Assembly (NCBI GenBank): GCA_910584395.1
Contig: CAJUAS010000006.1
Location: 1 to 54,563 of the forward strand
DNA: 54,563 nt
Direction of reading: 5' to 3'
DNA from: an uncultured Oscillospiraceae bacterium
Lineage (GTDB): Bacteria; Bacillota; Clostridia; Oscillospirales; Oscillospiraceae
A model generated the notes under the pieces. That model saw only the letters and a list, made by a program, of their open reading frames with translations. It made no database searches and was not told the origin of the DNA. Positions 44,482-53,227 of this stretch are shown piece after piece (position 1 is the first letter of the stretch; every line of letters begins with the position of its first letter). The position numbers and the translations under genes are program-made.

Positions 44482-45210
44482 TCACTCTTTCACGCTCAAA
44501 TAGAAATCCAGCGTCCGAAAGCCCCGCTCTAATTGGGTGGTCAGGTAGTCCGACGCCAAATTGGCAAACCGCCCAAGCTCCTCGGCGGGCAGGCGGAAGG
44601 CAAACAGCCGCTTGGGGTCGCCGGAGACGATGTGCCGCATGGCAGCCAGCATCTCCGCCGTCAGGGTTGCGCCGTCGCCGCAGGCGGCACAGCTCACCAC
44701 CCCGGCGGTCAGATCAAGCCGGGGGTCTCGCGGCTCTTCCCCGCACCGGCTGCAGCCGTCCAGCAGGGGCGCGTACCCGGCGATGGCCATGCACTTCCAG
44801 TCAAAAACCGCCCGGACAAGCTCCGGGGGCTTTTTTAGAGCGTCCAGCGCGTAGAGGCTGTTGAGGAGCAGAGACAAAAGCTCCGGGTTGTCCTCTCCCT
44901 CCACCGCCACTGCCTCGCACACCTCGGCGAAGTACGAGCCGAGGGCCAGCCGGGTCAAGTCCTCCCGCACCCCGCGAAACTCCTGAAGGGTCGCCGCCTC
45001 TTGGAGCGTCCAGCGGCCCTGATACTCAAACCATGTCATTTCAGAGTAGACCAAAAGCTGGCTGCCCGCCGCCAAGGGGCTGTTTTTGCGGCGGCAGCCC
45101 CGGGATTTGACGGTCACCTTCCCCTGCCCTTGGGCCAGCACGGTCAAGATCTTGTCCGACTCCTTGTACTGCACCTCCCGCAGGACGATGCCTTGGGTCA
45201 CGATATGCAC
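44482..45210 (-). CDS. recO: DNA repair protein RecO
   Basis: RecO loads RecA with RecR and anneals SSB-coated strands. The 242-residue product has the N-terminal OB fold (VTQGIVLREV..., about 1-80), a helical middle, and a zinc site with CSRCG and CAACG. GTG start at 45210 is preceded by GGAGGAG and leaves a two-base gap from era, as in many Firmicutes. Confidence 0.93.
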   Translation of the reverse strand: MHIVTQGIVLREVQYKESDKILTVLAQGQGKVTVKSRGCRRKNSPLAAGSQLLVYSEMTWFEYQGRWTLQEAATLQEFRGVREDLTRLALGSYFAEVCEAVAVEGEDNPELLSLLLNSLYALDALKKPPELVRAVFDWKCMAIAGYAPLLDGCSRCGEEPRDPRLDLTAGVVSCAACGDGATLTAEMLAAMRHIVSGDPKRLFAFRLPAEELGRFANLASDYLTTQLERGFRTLDFYLSVKE

Positions 45211-45212
45211 CC

Positions 45213-46109
45213 TTACTCCTCCCGGTAGCCGAAATTCTGCACTTGGGTCAGGCTGGCGCGCCAGTTTTCCTTCACCTTCACCCACGTCTCCAAAAACACC
45301 TTCGCGCCCATGAACCGCTCCATGTCCTCCCGGGCCAGCGTGGAGATCTTTTTCAGCATCCCGCCCCTTTTGCCGATGATGATGCCCTTGTGGCTCTCCT
45401 TTTCGCAGTAGATGGTGGCCTCGCACTCGATCACGTCGTCCCGGTCACGCTGGGCGAAGCGGGTCAGCTCCACCGCCGTGCCGTGGGGCACTTCCTTATC
45501 AAGACACAAAAGCAGCTTTTCCCGCAAAATCTCCGCGCACACCTGCCGCTCCGGCTGGTCGGTGGTCACGTCATCGGGGAACAGCGCCGGGCCGACGGGG
45601 AGAAGCTCCATGGCAAGGGCGGTCAGCTCCTCCAAGCCCTCCTTCGTCTTGGCGGAGATGGGCATGACGGCGTGCCATGTGTGGGCCGCACCGTAGGCCG
45701 CCATGACGGCGAGCAAGTCCTCCTTCTTCACCGTGTCCACCTTGTTGATGACCAGCACCGCCGGCGCGCCGAGGGACTTGATGCGGGCGATCAGCTCCGC
45801 CTCCGGCTCGCCGATCTTGGCGACGGGTTCAACGAGGAGGAACACCCCGTCCACGTCGGCCACACTGTGGCGCACCACTTGGGTCATGTACTCGTCCAGC
45901 CGGGAGCGGGCCTTGTGCAGACCCGGCGTGTCCAGCAAAACAAGCTGCCCCTCCGGGCGGTTGACCACCCCAGTGATGCGGTTGCGGGTGGTCTGGGGCT
46001 TGGGGGAGACGATGGCGATCTTCTCCCCCACCAAGGCGTTGGTCAAGGTGGACTTGCCCACGTTGGGCCGGCCCACAATGGAGATCACGCCGCATTTTTT
46101 GTCGCTCAT
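45213..46109 (-). CDS. era: GTPase Era
   Basis: Era binds the 3' end of 16S rRNA and is needed for 30S maturation. The 298-residue protein shows G1 GRPNVGKST, G3 DTPGLHK, G4 NKVD and G5 (SAKT), and a C-terminal KH domain with VIIGKRGG-like motif (IIIGKRGGMLKK). Full length. It is followed at two bases by recO. Upstream is a 228-base gap with no clear promoter. Confidence 0.97.
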   Translation of the reverse strand: MSDKKCGVISIVGRPNVGKSTLTNALVGEKIAIVSPKPQTTRNRITGVVNRPEGQLVLLDTPGLHKARSRLDEYMTQVVRHSVADVDGVFLLVEPVAKIGEPEAELIARIKSLGAPAVLVINKVDTVKKEDLLAVMAAYGAAHTWHAVMPISAKTKEGLEELTALAMELLPVGPALFPDDVTTDQPERQVCAEILREKLLLCLDKEVPHGTAVELTRFAQRDRDDVIECEATIYCEKESHKGIIIGKRGGMLKKISTLAREDMERFMGAKVFLETWVKVKENWRASLTQVQNFGYREE

Positions 46110-46200
46110 AGGTTTTCCCTCATTTCTTCAGCGGTTGACTTCCCGTTTGTCGGTGCGGCTGCGTCCTTCTGCGTTAGCTTCCTCTCATTTCGCAATGCTT

Positions 46201-46341
46201 TCAATCTCTCCCTATTTTGTCCTGCCGCCCGACCCTGAGCGGCGGCCCGATTATTTGCGGGATAACCCCATGAAGGGCCACAGTCTTTATGCTTTTTACC
46301 AAGGTCTCCGTCCGGGCCTCCAAAACGAATGTCCTTCTCAT
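46201..46341 (-). CDS. Possible 46-residue ORF behind the acyltransferase
   Basis: An ORF whose ATG overlaps the acyltransferase stop (ATGA), ending 91 bases before era. The 46-residue product is basic and not recognised. The opposite strand is also open across the region, and a hairpin (GCCGCC/GGCGGC, 46224-46246) lies within it, so this may instead be a gene remnant or a structured repeat. No strong ribosome site. Confidence 0.2.
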   Translation of the reverse strand: MRRTFVLEARTETLVKSIKTVALHGVIPQIIGPPLRVGRQDKIGRD

Positions 46342-47396
46342 GCCGCGTTTCTCTTCTCCCGCAGCCCCTCCAGCCTACCCATCACCGCAGTCACGAGCCA
46401 GTGGAGGATCTGGGCCATCAGGCAGGAGAGGGTGACGGTGGCGATGACCGTCAGGGGCATCCACCAGAGCCTTTGGTGGGCGGCGGGGACGGCTGCGATG
46501 AGCTTGGGATAGACGAGCTGGTCGGCGATATAGGACACCAGATACATCCCCAGAGACAGCGCCGCCAAGCGTTCCACCAGCCATTTGAGGGGCTTGGGGG
46601 CGGACTTGACCTTGACCAGCGCGGAAAAGAGCAGTCCCGCCTGCACCGTCAGCGACCAGCTCCCCCAGTTGTCCTCCGGCATCCAGCTATACACACCGCC
46701 CTTGGCGTTATAGTACCCCGCCGCTCCCATCAACGCCGCCAGCGCGGCCCAACCCAGCAAAAGCTGCCAGCTTTTCGCCTTGAGCGGATGCTCCCGCAAC
46801 CACGCCCCCAGAACATAATAAGTCAGGGGGTAGATGGTCACCCACCACTCGGGCAATATCTGCCCCCAGTGGTTCACCAAGCCGGGCAGGGCGGTCATCA
46901 CAAACAGCGTCAGCACCAGCGCTCCCTTGGCCTTGTCGTTCAGGGCCTTCCACGCGGCATTCACAAAGGGGCTGAGCAAAAACAGGCCGATATACATCTC
47001 GATGTACCACGCGTAGGGCGCGGCGGAGAAGTCCAGCACCCGCCGCACCATCCCCAGAGGGGACATGGCCTCGTGAAGCACCGCCGCCCGAAAGACCAGA
47101 CATGCCGCAGCCGCCCCCAAGTAGGTGAGCAGCACGGGCAGAAGCTTGAAGTAATAGCTCTTAGACCACTCCCGGCGGATGCAGGTGTACCCCGTCAGCA
47201 CCAGAAACAGCGGCACGCAGGTCATGCACAGCGCCCGCACTATGCAGGCCAGCAGCATGGCCTTTCCCGCCGCAGGGGTCTGGTAAAAGCCGTTGTTGAG
47301 GAAAAAGTGGACGCCGAGCACCAGCACCCCCGCCACCGCCCGCGTCAAATCAAGGCCAAAGTCCCGCTTGTTCCCTGTCTGTTCCATGTTCCTCAC
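46338..47396 (-). CDS. Membrane acyltransferase (Acyl_transf_3 family)
   Basis: A 352-residue integral protein with about ten helices, beginning with GLDLTRAVAGVLVLGVHFF (the family's N-terminal histidine motif), followed by typical MTCVPLFLVLTGY. Such OafA/WecH-like enzymes acetylate surface glycans or peptidoglycan. It lies between ybeY and era, a slot that often holds dgkA and cdd in related bacteria, and overlaps the ybeY stop by four bases, so it is firmly embedded in this housekeeping operon. Confidence 0.9.
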   Translation of the reverse strand: MRNMEQTGNKRDFGLDLTRAVAGVLVLGVHFFLNNGFYQTPAAGKAMLLACIVRALCMTCVPLFLVLTGYTCIRREWSKSYYFKLLPVLLTYLGAAAACLVFRAAVLHEAMSPLGMVRRVLDFSAAPYAWYIEMYIGLFLLSPFVNAAWKALNDKAKGALVLTLFVMTALPGLVNHWGQILPEWWVTIYPLTYYVLGAWLREHPLKAKSWQLLLGWAALAALMGAAGYYNAKGGVYSWMPEDNWGSWSLTVQAGLLFSALVKVKSAPKPLKWLVERLAALSLGMYLVSYIADQLVYPKLIAAVPAAHQRLWWMPLTVIATVTLSCLMAQILHWLVTAVMGRLEGLREKRNAA

Positions 47397-47884
47397 TTCT
47401 CTCTGGGCAGCCCCAAAATCTCCATGATGGCTTCCTCCCGCGCGCGCATCCGGGCCTTCATCGGCCCTTCGTCCAGATGGTCATAGCCCAGCAGGTGCAA
47501 AACCGAGTGAACCGCCAGATAGGCCGTCTCCCGCTCCACGCCGTGGCCGTATTCCGACCCTTGGGCGCGGGCGCGCTCTAAAGAAATACACATATCCCCC
47601 AAGGGCACAAGGCCGGTGGCGGGGTCGGCGTCCTCCGGCGAAGGCTTGTCCCCCGGCGACAGTTCAAACATGGGGAAGGACAAAACGTCGGTGGGGGCGT
47701 CTATGTCCCGCATCTCCCTGTTCACCGCCCGAATGCCCTCGTCGTCCGTCAAGAGAACGTCGACTTCGCAGGGCACGTCCACCCTCTCGGCATCCAGCGC
47801 GGCGGGAATCACCCGCGCCAGCAGGGCCTCCACGGGATTGGTGTCCTCCGCCACGTCGGCAGAAAAAATGATTTGGTGGTTCAT
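47393..47884 (-). CDS. ybeY: Endoribonuclease YbeY
   Basis: YbeY is a zinc endonuclease in 16S rRNA 3'-end maturation and ribosome quality control. The 163-residue protein has the metal motif HSVLHLLGYDH (three histidines) and the upstream DVLSFPMFE segment of the family. Its start overlaps the phoH stop by four bases; GGAGGG precedes it. Confidence 0.95.
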   Translation of the reverse strand: MNHQIIFSADVAEDTNPVEALLARVIPAALDAERVDVPCEVDVLLTDDEGIRAVNREMRDIDAPTDVLSFPMFELSPGDKPSPEDADPATGLVPLGDMCISLERARAQGSEYGHGVERETAYLAVHSVLHLLGYDHLDEGPMKARMRAREEAIMEILGLPREK

Positions 47885-48846
47885 TTCTTTGCCCTCCGCT
47901 TTTCGTCGTCCTCATAAGCCTTGATAATGCGCTGGACGATGACGTGGCGCACCACGTCCGAGCCGGTCAGGCGGCAGATGGCGATGTCCTCCACCCCCTT
48001 CAGAACCCGCATGGCCTCTTTCAGCCCCGACTGCTTGTCCGGCGGCAGGTCGATCTGGGTCACGTCGCCGGTGATGACGATCTTCGAGCCGAAGCCCATG
48101 CGGGTGAGGAACATTTTCATCTGCTCCCGGCTGGTGTTCTGGGCCTCGTCCAGAATGATAAAGCTGTCATCCAGCGTGCGGCCGCGCATATAGGCCAGCG
48201 GGGCGACCTCAATGTTCCCCCGCTCCAGATATTTCTGGTAGGTCTCCGGGCCGAGCATCTCAAAGAGCGCGTCGTAGAGGGGGCGCAGGTAGGGGTCTAC
48301 CTTGGATTGCAGGTCACCGGGGAGAAAGCCCAGCCGCTCCCCCGCCTCCACGGCAGGGCGGGTGAGGATGATGCGGTTGACCTGCTTGTCCCGAAAGGCG
48401 GCCACGGCGGCGGCCACCGCCAGATAGGTCTTGCCCGTGCCCGCAGGGCCGACCCCCAGCGTGACGGCGTTTTTGGCGATGGCCTCCACATACTTCTTCT
48501 GGCCGATGGTCTTGGCCTTGATGGGCTTGCCCTTGGCGGTGACGCACAGCACGTCGGCGGCGATCTCCCCGATCTTGTCCTCTGCCCCGGCCCGCACCAG
48601 CTCCAGCACATAGCGCACCGTCTGGTCGCTGATGGTCTCCCCCCGGGCGGAGAGGGCCAAAAGGCCCTGAATGGCCTTGACCGCCAGCATCACGTTTTCC
48701 GGCTCGCCGGAGACCTTCAGCTCGGAGTCCCGGGACACCACCGTGACCCGGAGATTTTCCTCCAAAATGCGGATATTCTCGTCAAACGAGCCGAAGAGGT
48801 TCACCGCCTCCTCCATGCGCTCCATGCTGATACTCTGTTCAAACAT
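47881..48846 (-). CDS. phoH: PhoH-like ATPase
   Basis: A 321-residue PhoH/YbeZ-type ATPase: N-terminal KH-like part (about 1-110), then Walker A GPAGTGKTYLA, LTRPAVEAGERLGFLPGDL, Walker B FIILDEAQNTS and the late RLTGSDVVRH. The protein is thought to work with YbeY in RNA handling. It lies between yqfD and ybeY in the classic sporulation-era order. Confidence 0.96.
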   Translation of the reverse strand: MFEQSISMERMEEAVNLFGSFDENIRILEENLRVTVVSRDSELKVSGEPENVMLAVKAIQGLLALSARGETISDQTVRYVLELVRAGAEDKIGEIAADVLCVTAKGKPIKAKTIGQKKYVEAIAKNAVTLGVGPAGTGKTYLAVAAAVAAFRDKQVNRIILTRPAVEAGERLGFLPGDLQSKVDPYLRPLYDALFEMLGPETYQKYLERGNIEVAPLAYMRGRTLDDSFIILDEAQNTSREQMKMFLTRMGFGSKIVITGDVTQIDLPPDKQSGLKEAMRVLKGVEDIAICRLTGSDVVRHVIVQRIIKAYEDDEKRRAKK

Positions 48847-48861
48847 CTTTTGTGTCTCCCT

Positions 48862-50055
48862 TTATTCTTCAATGGTAATTCCAATTTCCTGTTCGCACTC
48901 CGCCAGCAGCGTGACCACCAGCAGACCGTTCTGCTCCCGCACGCTCCAGTCGGTTTTCAGTACCTCTCCCTTCTCCGCCAGCGCTTTTAGCCGTTCCTCC
49001 AGCGCGGCGCGGAGGATGACCTCTCCCTTTTCCACGTCGATGGGGGTCTGGGTCAGGGTGTACTCCCGGCACACCTCCCGCCGCAGAGAGAAGGGCAGCT
49101 CCCGGCCGTCGGGCAAAGCGGGGGTATGGTATTTTGTTATTTTATCATACCTCCCATAGGAAATTCCACCCCCCGGTGAAATTTTTGCCGTCCGCCCCAA
49201 AATTTCCAGACTCCACCGGGTCTTTTCCCGCCCGGTGTATTCCTTGGCCTGCGCGTTTAGGGGGATGGCGGCCTTCAGGGTGTGCCATGTGCGCGCCCAC
49301 ACCTTTCCCGTGGCCCGGACGGTCATACCCCCCATGTCGATGGTGCTTCCCTCCGGCTCGACGAAGTCCACCCAGCTTCCGATGAGGGTATCTCCGGCAA
49401 CCACCGTATCCCCCTTTTCCACCAACTGCTGGCCGCGGGTGGCCTGAACCTTGGTGATGATGCCGGGGTATTTGGCCGCGATATGGGCGGGTTCGTCCTC
49501 CTCCATCAGCTCCGGGCGGGGGTCGCCCTCCCGCACCAGCACCTCCGCCACCATCCCGTGGAGGTTGATGGACATCCATGACAGCTCGGGCAGCTCCAAG
49601 ATCACCTCGTGGGAGATCTGCCGGGTGTCCAGCCCCGGCCCGAACGCCCCCGGCCGCACTCCACGGGCGCGAAGCTGGGTAAGGATCGCCCCGGTGGGCA
49701 CTTTCACGTTTCCCGACACCCGCACCGTCACCACAAAGCGGCTCAGCACCGCCACCACCGCGATGCACGCCGCCATTCCCACCCAAAAGGCATACCGCCG
49801 CCGCAGCTTCCAAGCCGTTCCCGTCAAACCGCCCCGGCGCAAGAGCCGCACCTCCCACTGGCCCTTCTGCCCCAAGGCGGTGACGCGGCCCGCGTCCAAA
49901 AAGGCCACCCGGCACGTCCAAGTGACCTCGTCCCGCCGCTTGGCCCGCCAAAACCCGATGCCGTCGCGGGCGCAGCGGTTGAAAAACTCCTCGCAGTTCG
50001 CGCCCTGAACCTGAACCTCCGCCCAGCCCCGGATGGCGTTGGCCGCCTTTTGCAT
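48862..50055 (-). CDS. yqfD: Sporulation protein YqfD
   Basis: A 397-residue membrane protein of the YqfD family, required for efficient sporulation in Bacillus. A cytoplasmic lead (1-85), one transmembrane helix (about 90-110) and a large external part with the conserved HEVILELPELSWMSINLHG and PEGSTIDMGGMTVRATGKVWA stretches. Ten bases separate it from yqfC upstream. Its presence supports a spore-forming lineage. Confidence 0.92.
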   Translation of the reverse strand: MQKAANAIRGWAEVQVQGANCEEFFNRCARDGIGFWRAKRRDEVTWTCRVAFLDAGRVTALGQKGQWEVRLLRRGGLTGTAWKLRRRYAFWVGMAACIAVVAVLSRFVVTVRVSGNVKVPTGAILTQLRARGVRPGAFGPGLDTRQISHEVILELPELSWMSINLHGMVAEVLVREGDPRPELMEEDEPAHIAAKYPGIITKVQATRGQQLVEKGDTVVAGDTLIGSWVDFVEPEGSTIDMGGMTVRATGKVWARTWHTLKAAIPLNAQAKEYTGREKTRWSLEILGRTAKISPGGGISYGRYDKITKYHTPALPDGRELPFSLRREVCREYTLTQTPIDVEKGEVILRAALEERLKALAEKGEVLKTDWSVREQNGLLVVTLLAECEQEIGITIEE

Positions 50056-50065
50056 ACGCTCCCTC

Positions 50066-50347
50066 CTATTCCAGAGACACCGAGAAGATCTGCCCCGTAA
50101 TGAGCAGCTCCCCCGCGTTCATCACCTTCAGCTCCAGCTCCAAGCCCTTCACCCGGATGGCCACCTTGCCCCCGCCGATGTGGATCTCGCCGGGATCGTA
50201 GGCCAAAATGCCGCGGTGGTTCTCCACCCGCAGCTGTTTGTCGCCTATCAGCTCAATGAGCGGCAGCCCCGCCACCGCGTCGGCGGGCAGATCGAATATC
50301 TGGGCCAGCTTTTCCGTAAATCCCCGCCGGCGCACCTTTCCCTCCAT
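50066..50347 (-). CDS. yqfC: Sporulation protein YqfC
   Basis: A 93-residue protein matching YqfC: LAQIFDLPADAVAGLPLIEL, then VENHRGILAYDPGEI, all-beta layout. Known as a sigma-E-dependent sporulation gene in Bacillus. Start 50347 follows GGGGGTG; the open frame continues upstream without family similarity. First gene of the yqfC-yqfD-phoH-ybeY-acyltransferase-era-recO set. Confidence 0.9.
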   Translation of the reverse strand: MEGKVRRRGFTEKLAQIFDLPADAVAGLPLIELIGDKQLRVENHRGILAYDPGEIHIGGGKVAIRVKGLELELKVMNAGELLITGQIFSVSLE

Positions 50348-50445
50348 GTCCACACCCCCGTCCCAAAACCTTATGCGCCTTTGGGGGCGTTCATGCGTGC
50401 ATAGGGTCAAGCCGTGGGCGCATAGGGTGCGGAGAGGTGATCCCT
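50348..50445. promoter_or_regulatory. Divergent yqfC/ylbJ control region
   Basis: Ninety-eight bases between two divergent sporulation genes. GCATAGGGT occurs twice in the same orientation (50398-50406 and 50419-50427); GCATA followed about 17 bases later by CATAGGG resembles sporulation-sigma promoters only partly. On the minus strand CATAAGGT near 50367-50374 could be a sigma-E-like -10. No consensus sigma-A promoter was seen. Confidence 0.35.
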
Positions 50446-51612
50446 ATGCTCTGGCGCATCGTTCGTTCCCAAAAGACCCGCGACCTTTTCTTCGGCCTTG
50501 CTCTGGCGGTGACCACCGCCGGGCTGATGGTTTTTCCCCAAGAATGTCTCGCCGCCGCAAAGACCGGCCTTGCCCTGTGCGGCAATGTGATCCTCCCCTC
50601 CCTGTTCCCCTTCTTCGTCTTGTCCTCTCTCGTGGTGGATCTGGGGCTGGCGGGCTATCTGGGCCGCGTCCTTGAGCCGGTCATGCGCCCCCTCTTTCGG
50701 GTCAACGGCTCTTGCGCCTCGGCGCTGGCGCTGGGCTTTATCGGCGGCTATCCCGTGGGGGCGCGTACCGCCATTTCCCTCTACCGGCAGGGCCAGTGTA
50801 CCCGCGCAGAAGCCCAGCGGCTGCTGGCCTTCTGCAACAACTCCGGCCCTGCCTTTATCCTTGGTGTGGTGGGCGCGGGGGTGTTCCAAAGCGGCAAGCT
50901 TGGCATCCTGCTCTACCTCATCCATATGCTGGCCTCCTGTCTCGTGGGGCTGATCTTCCGCTTTACCGGCCCGCGGCAGGAGGGAGAGGGCCGCGCCGCC
51001 CCCACCTTTCAGGCCAAGCGGTTCACCGCCGCCTTTACCCAAGCGGTCACCGGGGCGATGACCTCCACCCTCAACATCTGCGCCTTTGTCCTCTTTTTCA
51101 CCGTGATGCTGCGGCTGCTGGTGCTGGCGGGGATCATCCCCGCTCTGGCGGGGTTTTTGGGCCGCGTGTTCACCCCGCTGGGCTTTGACGAGGGGTGGGC
51201 CGCCAAGCTCCTCACCGGGCTGGTGGAGCTGTCCTCCGGCGTGGCCGGGCTGACGGGCAGCGGCCATCTGGCGGGCCGGGCGGCCATGGCGGCGTTTATG
51301 CTGGGGTGGGCTGGGATCTCCATCCACTGTCAGGTGCTCACCTTTCTGGCCGACTCCGGCCTCTCCCCCGGCACATACTTTCTCGGCAAGCTCCTCCACG
51401 GCGGCGTTTCCGCCGCGCTGGTGTGGCTGCTGGCCCGTTTTTTGCCCCAAGGGCTGCCCGTGGGGGTGGTGCTGGCCGACCGGGTGGACGCCATCGCCGC
51501 GCTGGATTTCTCCTCCGCCCTCACCGCCTCTACCGTGGCGGCTTGGTGTCTTTTATTGGTATTTTTCCTTTTTTCGATTTTCTGTGGCAAAAAATCCGGA
51601 AAGGTGGTATAA
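50446..51612 (+). CDS. ylbJ: Sporulation integral membrane protein YlbJ
   Basis: A 388-residue polytopic protein with about eight to nine helices. It carries the nucleoside-recognition/gate motif segments (NVILPSLFPFFVLSSL; GFIGGYPVGARTA; CNNSGPAFILG), matching YlbJ, needed in Bacillus for spore cortex formation. ATG 50446 has GGAGAGG at ideal spacing; a GTG nine bases earlier is possible. Divergent from yqfC. In other spore formers ylbJ is sigma-E controlled. Confidence 0.92.
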   Translation: MLWRIVRSQKTRDLFFGLALAVTTAGLMVFPQECLAAAKTGLALCGNVILPSLFPFFVLSSLVVDLGLAGYLGRVLEPVMRPLFRVNGSCASALALGFIGGYPVGARTAISLYRQGQCTRAEAQRLLAFCNNSGPAFILGVVGAGVFQSGKLGILLYLIHMLASCLVGLIFRFTGPRQEGEGRAAPTFQAKRFTAAFTQAVTGAMTSTLNICAFVLFFTVMLRLLVLAGIIPALAGFLGRVFTPLGFDEGWAAKLLTGLVELSSGVAGLTGSGHLAGRAAMAAFMLGWAGISIHCQVLTFLADSGLSPGTYFLGKLLHGGVSAALVWLLARFLPQGLPVGVVLADRVDAIAALDFSSALTASTVAAWCLLLVFFLFSIFCGKKSGKVV

Positions 51613-51613
51613 T
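51585..51613 (+). promoter_or_regulatory. Promoter inside the end of ylbJ
   Basis: TGGCAA (51585-51590), 17 bases, perfect TATAAT (51608-51613). Would drive the small Cys-rich gene independently of ylbJ. Confidence 0.55.
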
Positions 51614-51647
51614 ACCTCCAACGATTTTTGTTGGGAGGGTTCTGCCC

Positions 51648-51854
51648 ATGCTGTTTGAAGAGAAGATCGACCCCCGCTGCGTCTACTGCCGCCGGGGCAA
51701 GCCGTTGGACGACGGGCAGATCATCTGTCCCAAGCGGGGGATCGTCTCCCCCGGCAGCTCCTGCGGCGCGTTCCAATACGACCCCCTCAAGCGCGTCCCG
51801 CCCCGCCCCGCCGCCCCCAAGCTGGATCTGCCCCAAGAAGATTTTGAGCTGTAA
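51648..51854 (+). CDS. Small Cys-rich protein, unknown function
   Basis: A 68-residue protein with four cysteines in CVYCRRGK, IICPKRG and SSCGAF, a plausible structural zinc site, and a Pro-rich tail. GGGAGGG in front of the ATG and its own promoter argue that it is real. It lacks any signal peptide. I do not recognise a named family. It stands between ylbJ and the restriction-modification pair. Confidence 0.75.
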   Translation: MLFEEKIDPRCVYCRRGKPLDDGQIICPKRGIVSPGSSCGAFQYDPLKRVPPRPAAPKLDLPQEDFEL

Positions 51855-51868
51855 CGGATCAAATAGAA

Positions 51869-51895
51869 AGGGACGCTTATCGGAGCGTCTTCGTA
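51869..51895 (+). terminator. Possible weak terminator
   Basis: Stem GACGCT/AGCGTC with loop TATCGG, then TTCGTATCTTT. Short stem and broken T run; would separate the small Cys-rich gene from the methyltransferase gene. Confidence 0.4.
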
Positions 51896-51925
51896 TCTTT
51901 AAATAGGATCGCGAGGTGAGCAACA

Positions 51926-53227
51926 ATGCCCAACACAAAAGCCGTTCGCTTTATTGATCTGTTTGCAGGGATCGGCGGCATTCGTAAAGGCTTTGAGCTT
52001 GCCTGTGCCGAGCGGGGGCTTTCTGCTCAATGTGTTTTTACCTCTGAGATCAAGGCACACGCCATAGAGGTCTTAAAGCAAAACCACCCCGGCGAAGTGA
52101 TACACGGAGACATCACAAAAATCAAAGCAGCCGATATCCCGGACTTTGATTTCCTGCTGGCCGGCTTCCCCTGTCAGGCGTTTTCCGCCGCAGGCAAGCG
52201 GTTGGGGTTTGAAGATACACGGGGAACTCTGTTTTTTGATGTCGCACGTATTCTCAAGGAAAAGCAGCCCTATGGCTTTGTGCTGGAAAATGTGGAGGGA
52301 CTTGTTAACCATGACCGCGTCAACAAAAAAGACAAAATCGGCAAAACCCTTTCCACGATCCTGCAGACGCTCGACGACCTTCAGTATCAGGTCTCGTGGC
52401 GGGTATTGAACGCCAAAGATTTTGGCGTTCCCCAAGACCGCAAGAGGATCTATATTGTTGGCACGAAAAAGGCAAAACCCAATTTAGAAAAGTTCACACA
52501 TTCAAAGAAAGCGCTGAATGCGATCCTTGAGCGCGATATGCCCCTCTCTGACAGCGCCTTTGTCCACCTTGTTTTGAAGCACTACTCCATTGAGGAACTA
52601 TACGGAAAATCCATCAAGGACAAGCGGGGCGGCGCGGACAACATTCACAGCTGGGACATCGAATATAAAGGCCCTGTTTCTGCGGCGCAAAGAGAGCTGT
52701 TGAATCTCCTGCTCAAGGAAAGGCGGAAAAAGAAATGGGCCGCGGAGTTCGGCATTGACTGGATGGACGGGATGCCCCTGACGATCGACCAAATACGGAC
52801 ATTTTATGGCCATGCTGATTTGGAGGCCATGCTTTCCGATCTTGTGGCAAAAGGGTATCTGAAGCTGGAGCATCCTAAAAAGAAGGTTGGAAACAGGAGA
52901 GTCCAAGATACCGCCTTGCCAAAGGGCTACAATATCGTAGCCGGAAAAATGTCCTTTGAGATCAGTAAGATCCTTGATCCACAGGGCATTGCGCCCACTC
53001 TCGTAGCCATGGATATGCAGCACCTGTTTGTGGCGGATGGCAAGGGACTTCGGACGTTAACACTGCGGGAAGGGCTTCGCCTGTTTGGCTATCCTGATAC
53101 ATATCGTCTGGAGACAACGTTGGAAAACGGATACGATCTTTTGGGAAATACCGTTGTTGTCCCCGTCATCAAGGAAGTGGCAGGCCGCGTTTTAGATATA
53201 TACATTGAGGAGGTGTTGAAGCAATGA
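51926..53227 (+). CDS. DNA (cytosine-5) methyltransferase, type II
   Basis: A 433-residue C5 methyltransferase with the motifs in order: I FAGIGGIRKGFE, IV AGFPCQAFS (catalytic Cys83), VI ENV (E121), VIII QDRKRIYIVG, a target-recognition region (about 190-340), IX/X with GYDLLGNTVVVPVIKEVA. It protects DNA from the endonuclease encoded next, whose start overlaps its stop by four bases. The nuclease suggests a GGNNCC target, but this is inference. Base composition is visibly less GC-rich than the flanks, a sign of transfer. GAGGTGAG precedes the start. Confidence 0.94.
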   Translation: MPNTKAVRFIDLFAGIGGIRKGFELACAERGLSAQCVFTSEIKAHAIEVLKQNHPGEVIHGDITKIKAADIPDFDFLLAGFPCQAFSAAGKRLGFEDTRGTLFFDVARILKEKQPYGFVLENVEGLVNHDRVNKKDKIGKTLSTILQTLDDLQYQVSWRVLNAKDFGVPQDRKRIYIVGTKKAKPNLEKFTHSKKALNAILERDMPLSDSAFVHLVLKHYSIEELYGKSIKDKRGGADNIHSWDIEYKGPVSAAQRELLNLLLKERRKKKWAAEFGIDWMDGMPLTIDQIRTFYGHADLEAMLSDLVAKGYLKLEHPKKKVGNRRVQDTALPKGYNIVAGKMSFEISKILDPQGIAPTLVAMDMQHLFVADGKGLRTLTLREGLRLFGYPDTYRLETTLENGYDLLGNTVVVPVIKEVAGRVLDIYIEEVLKQ

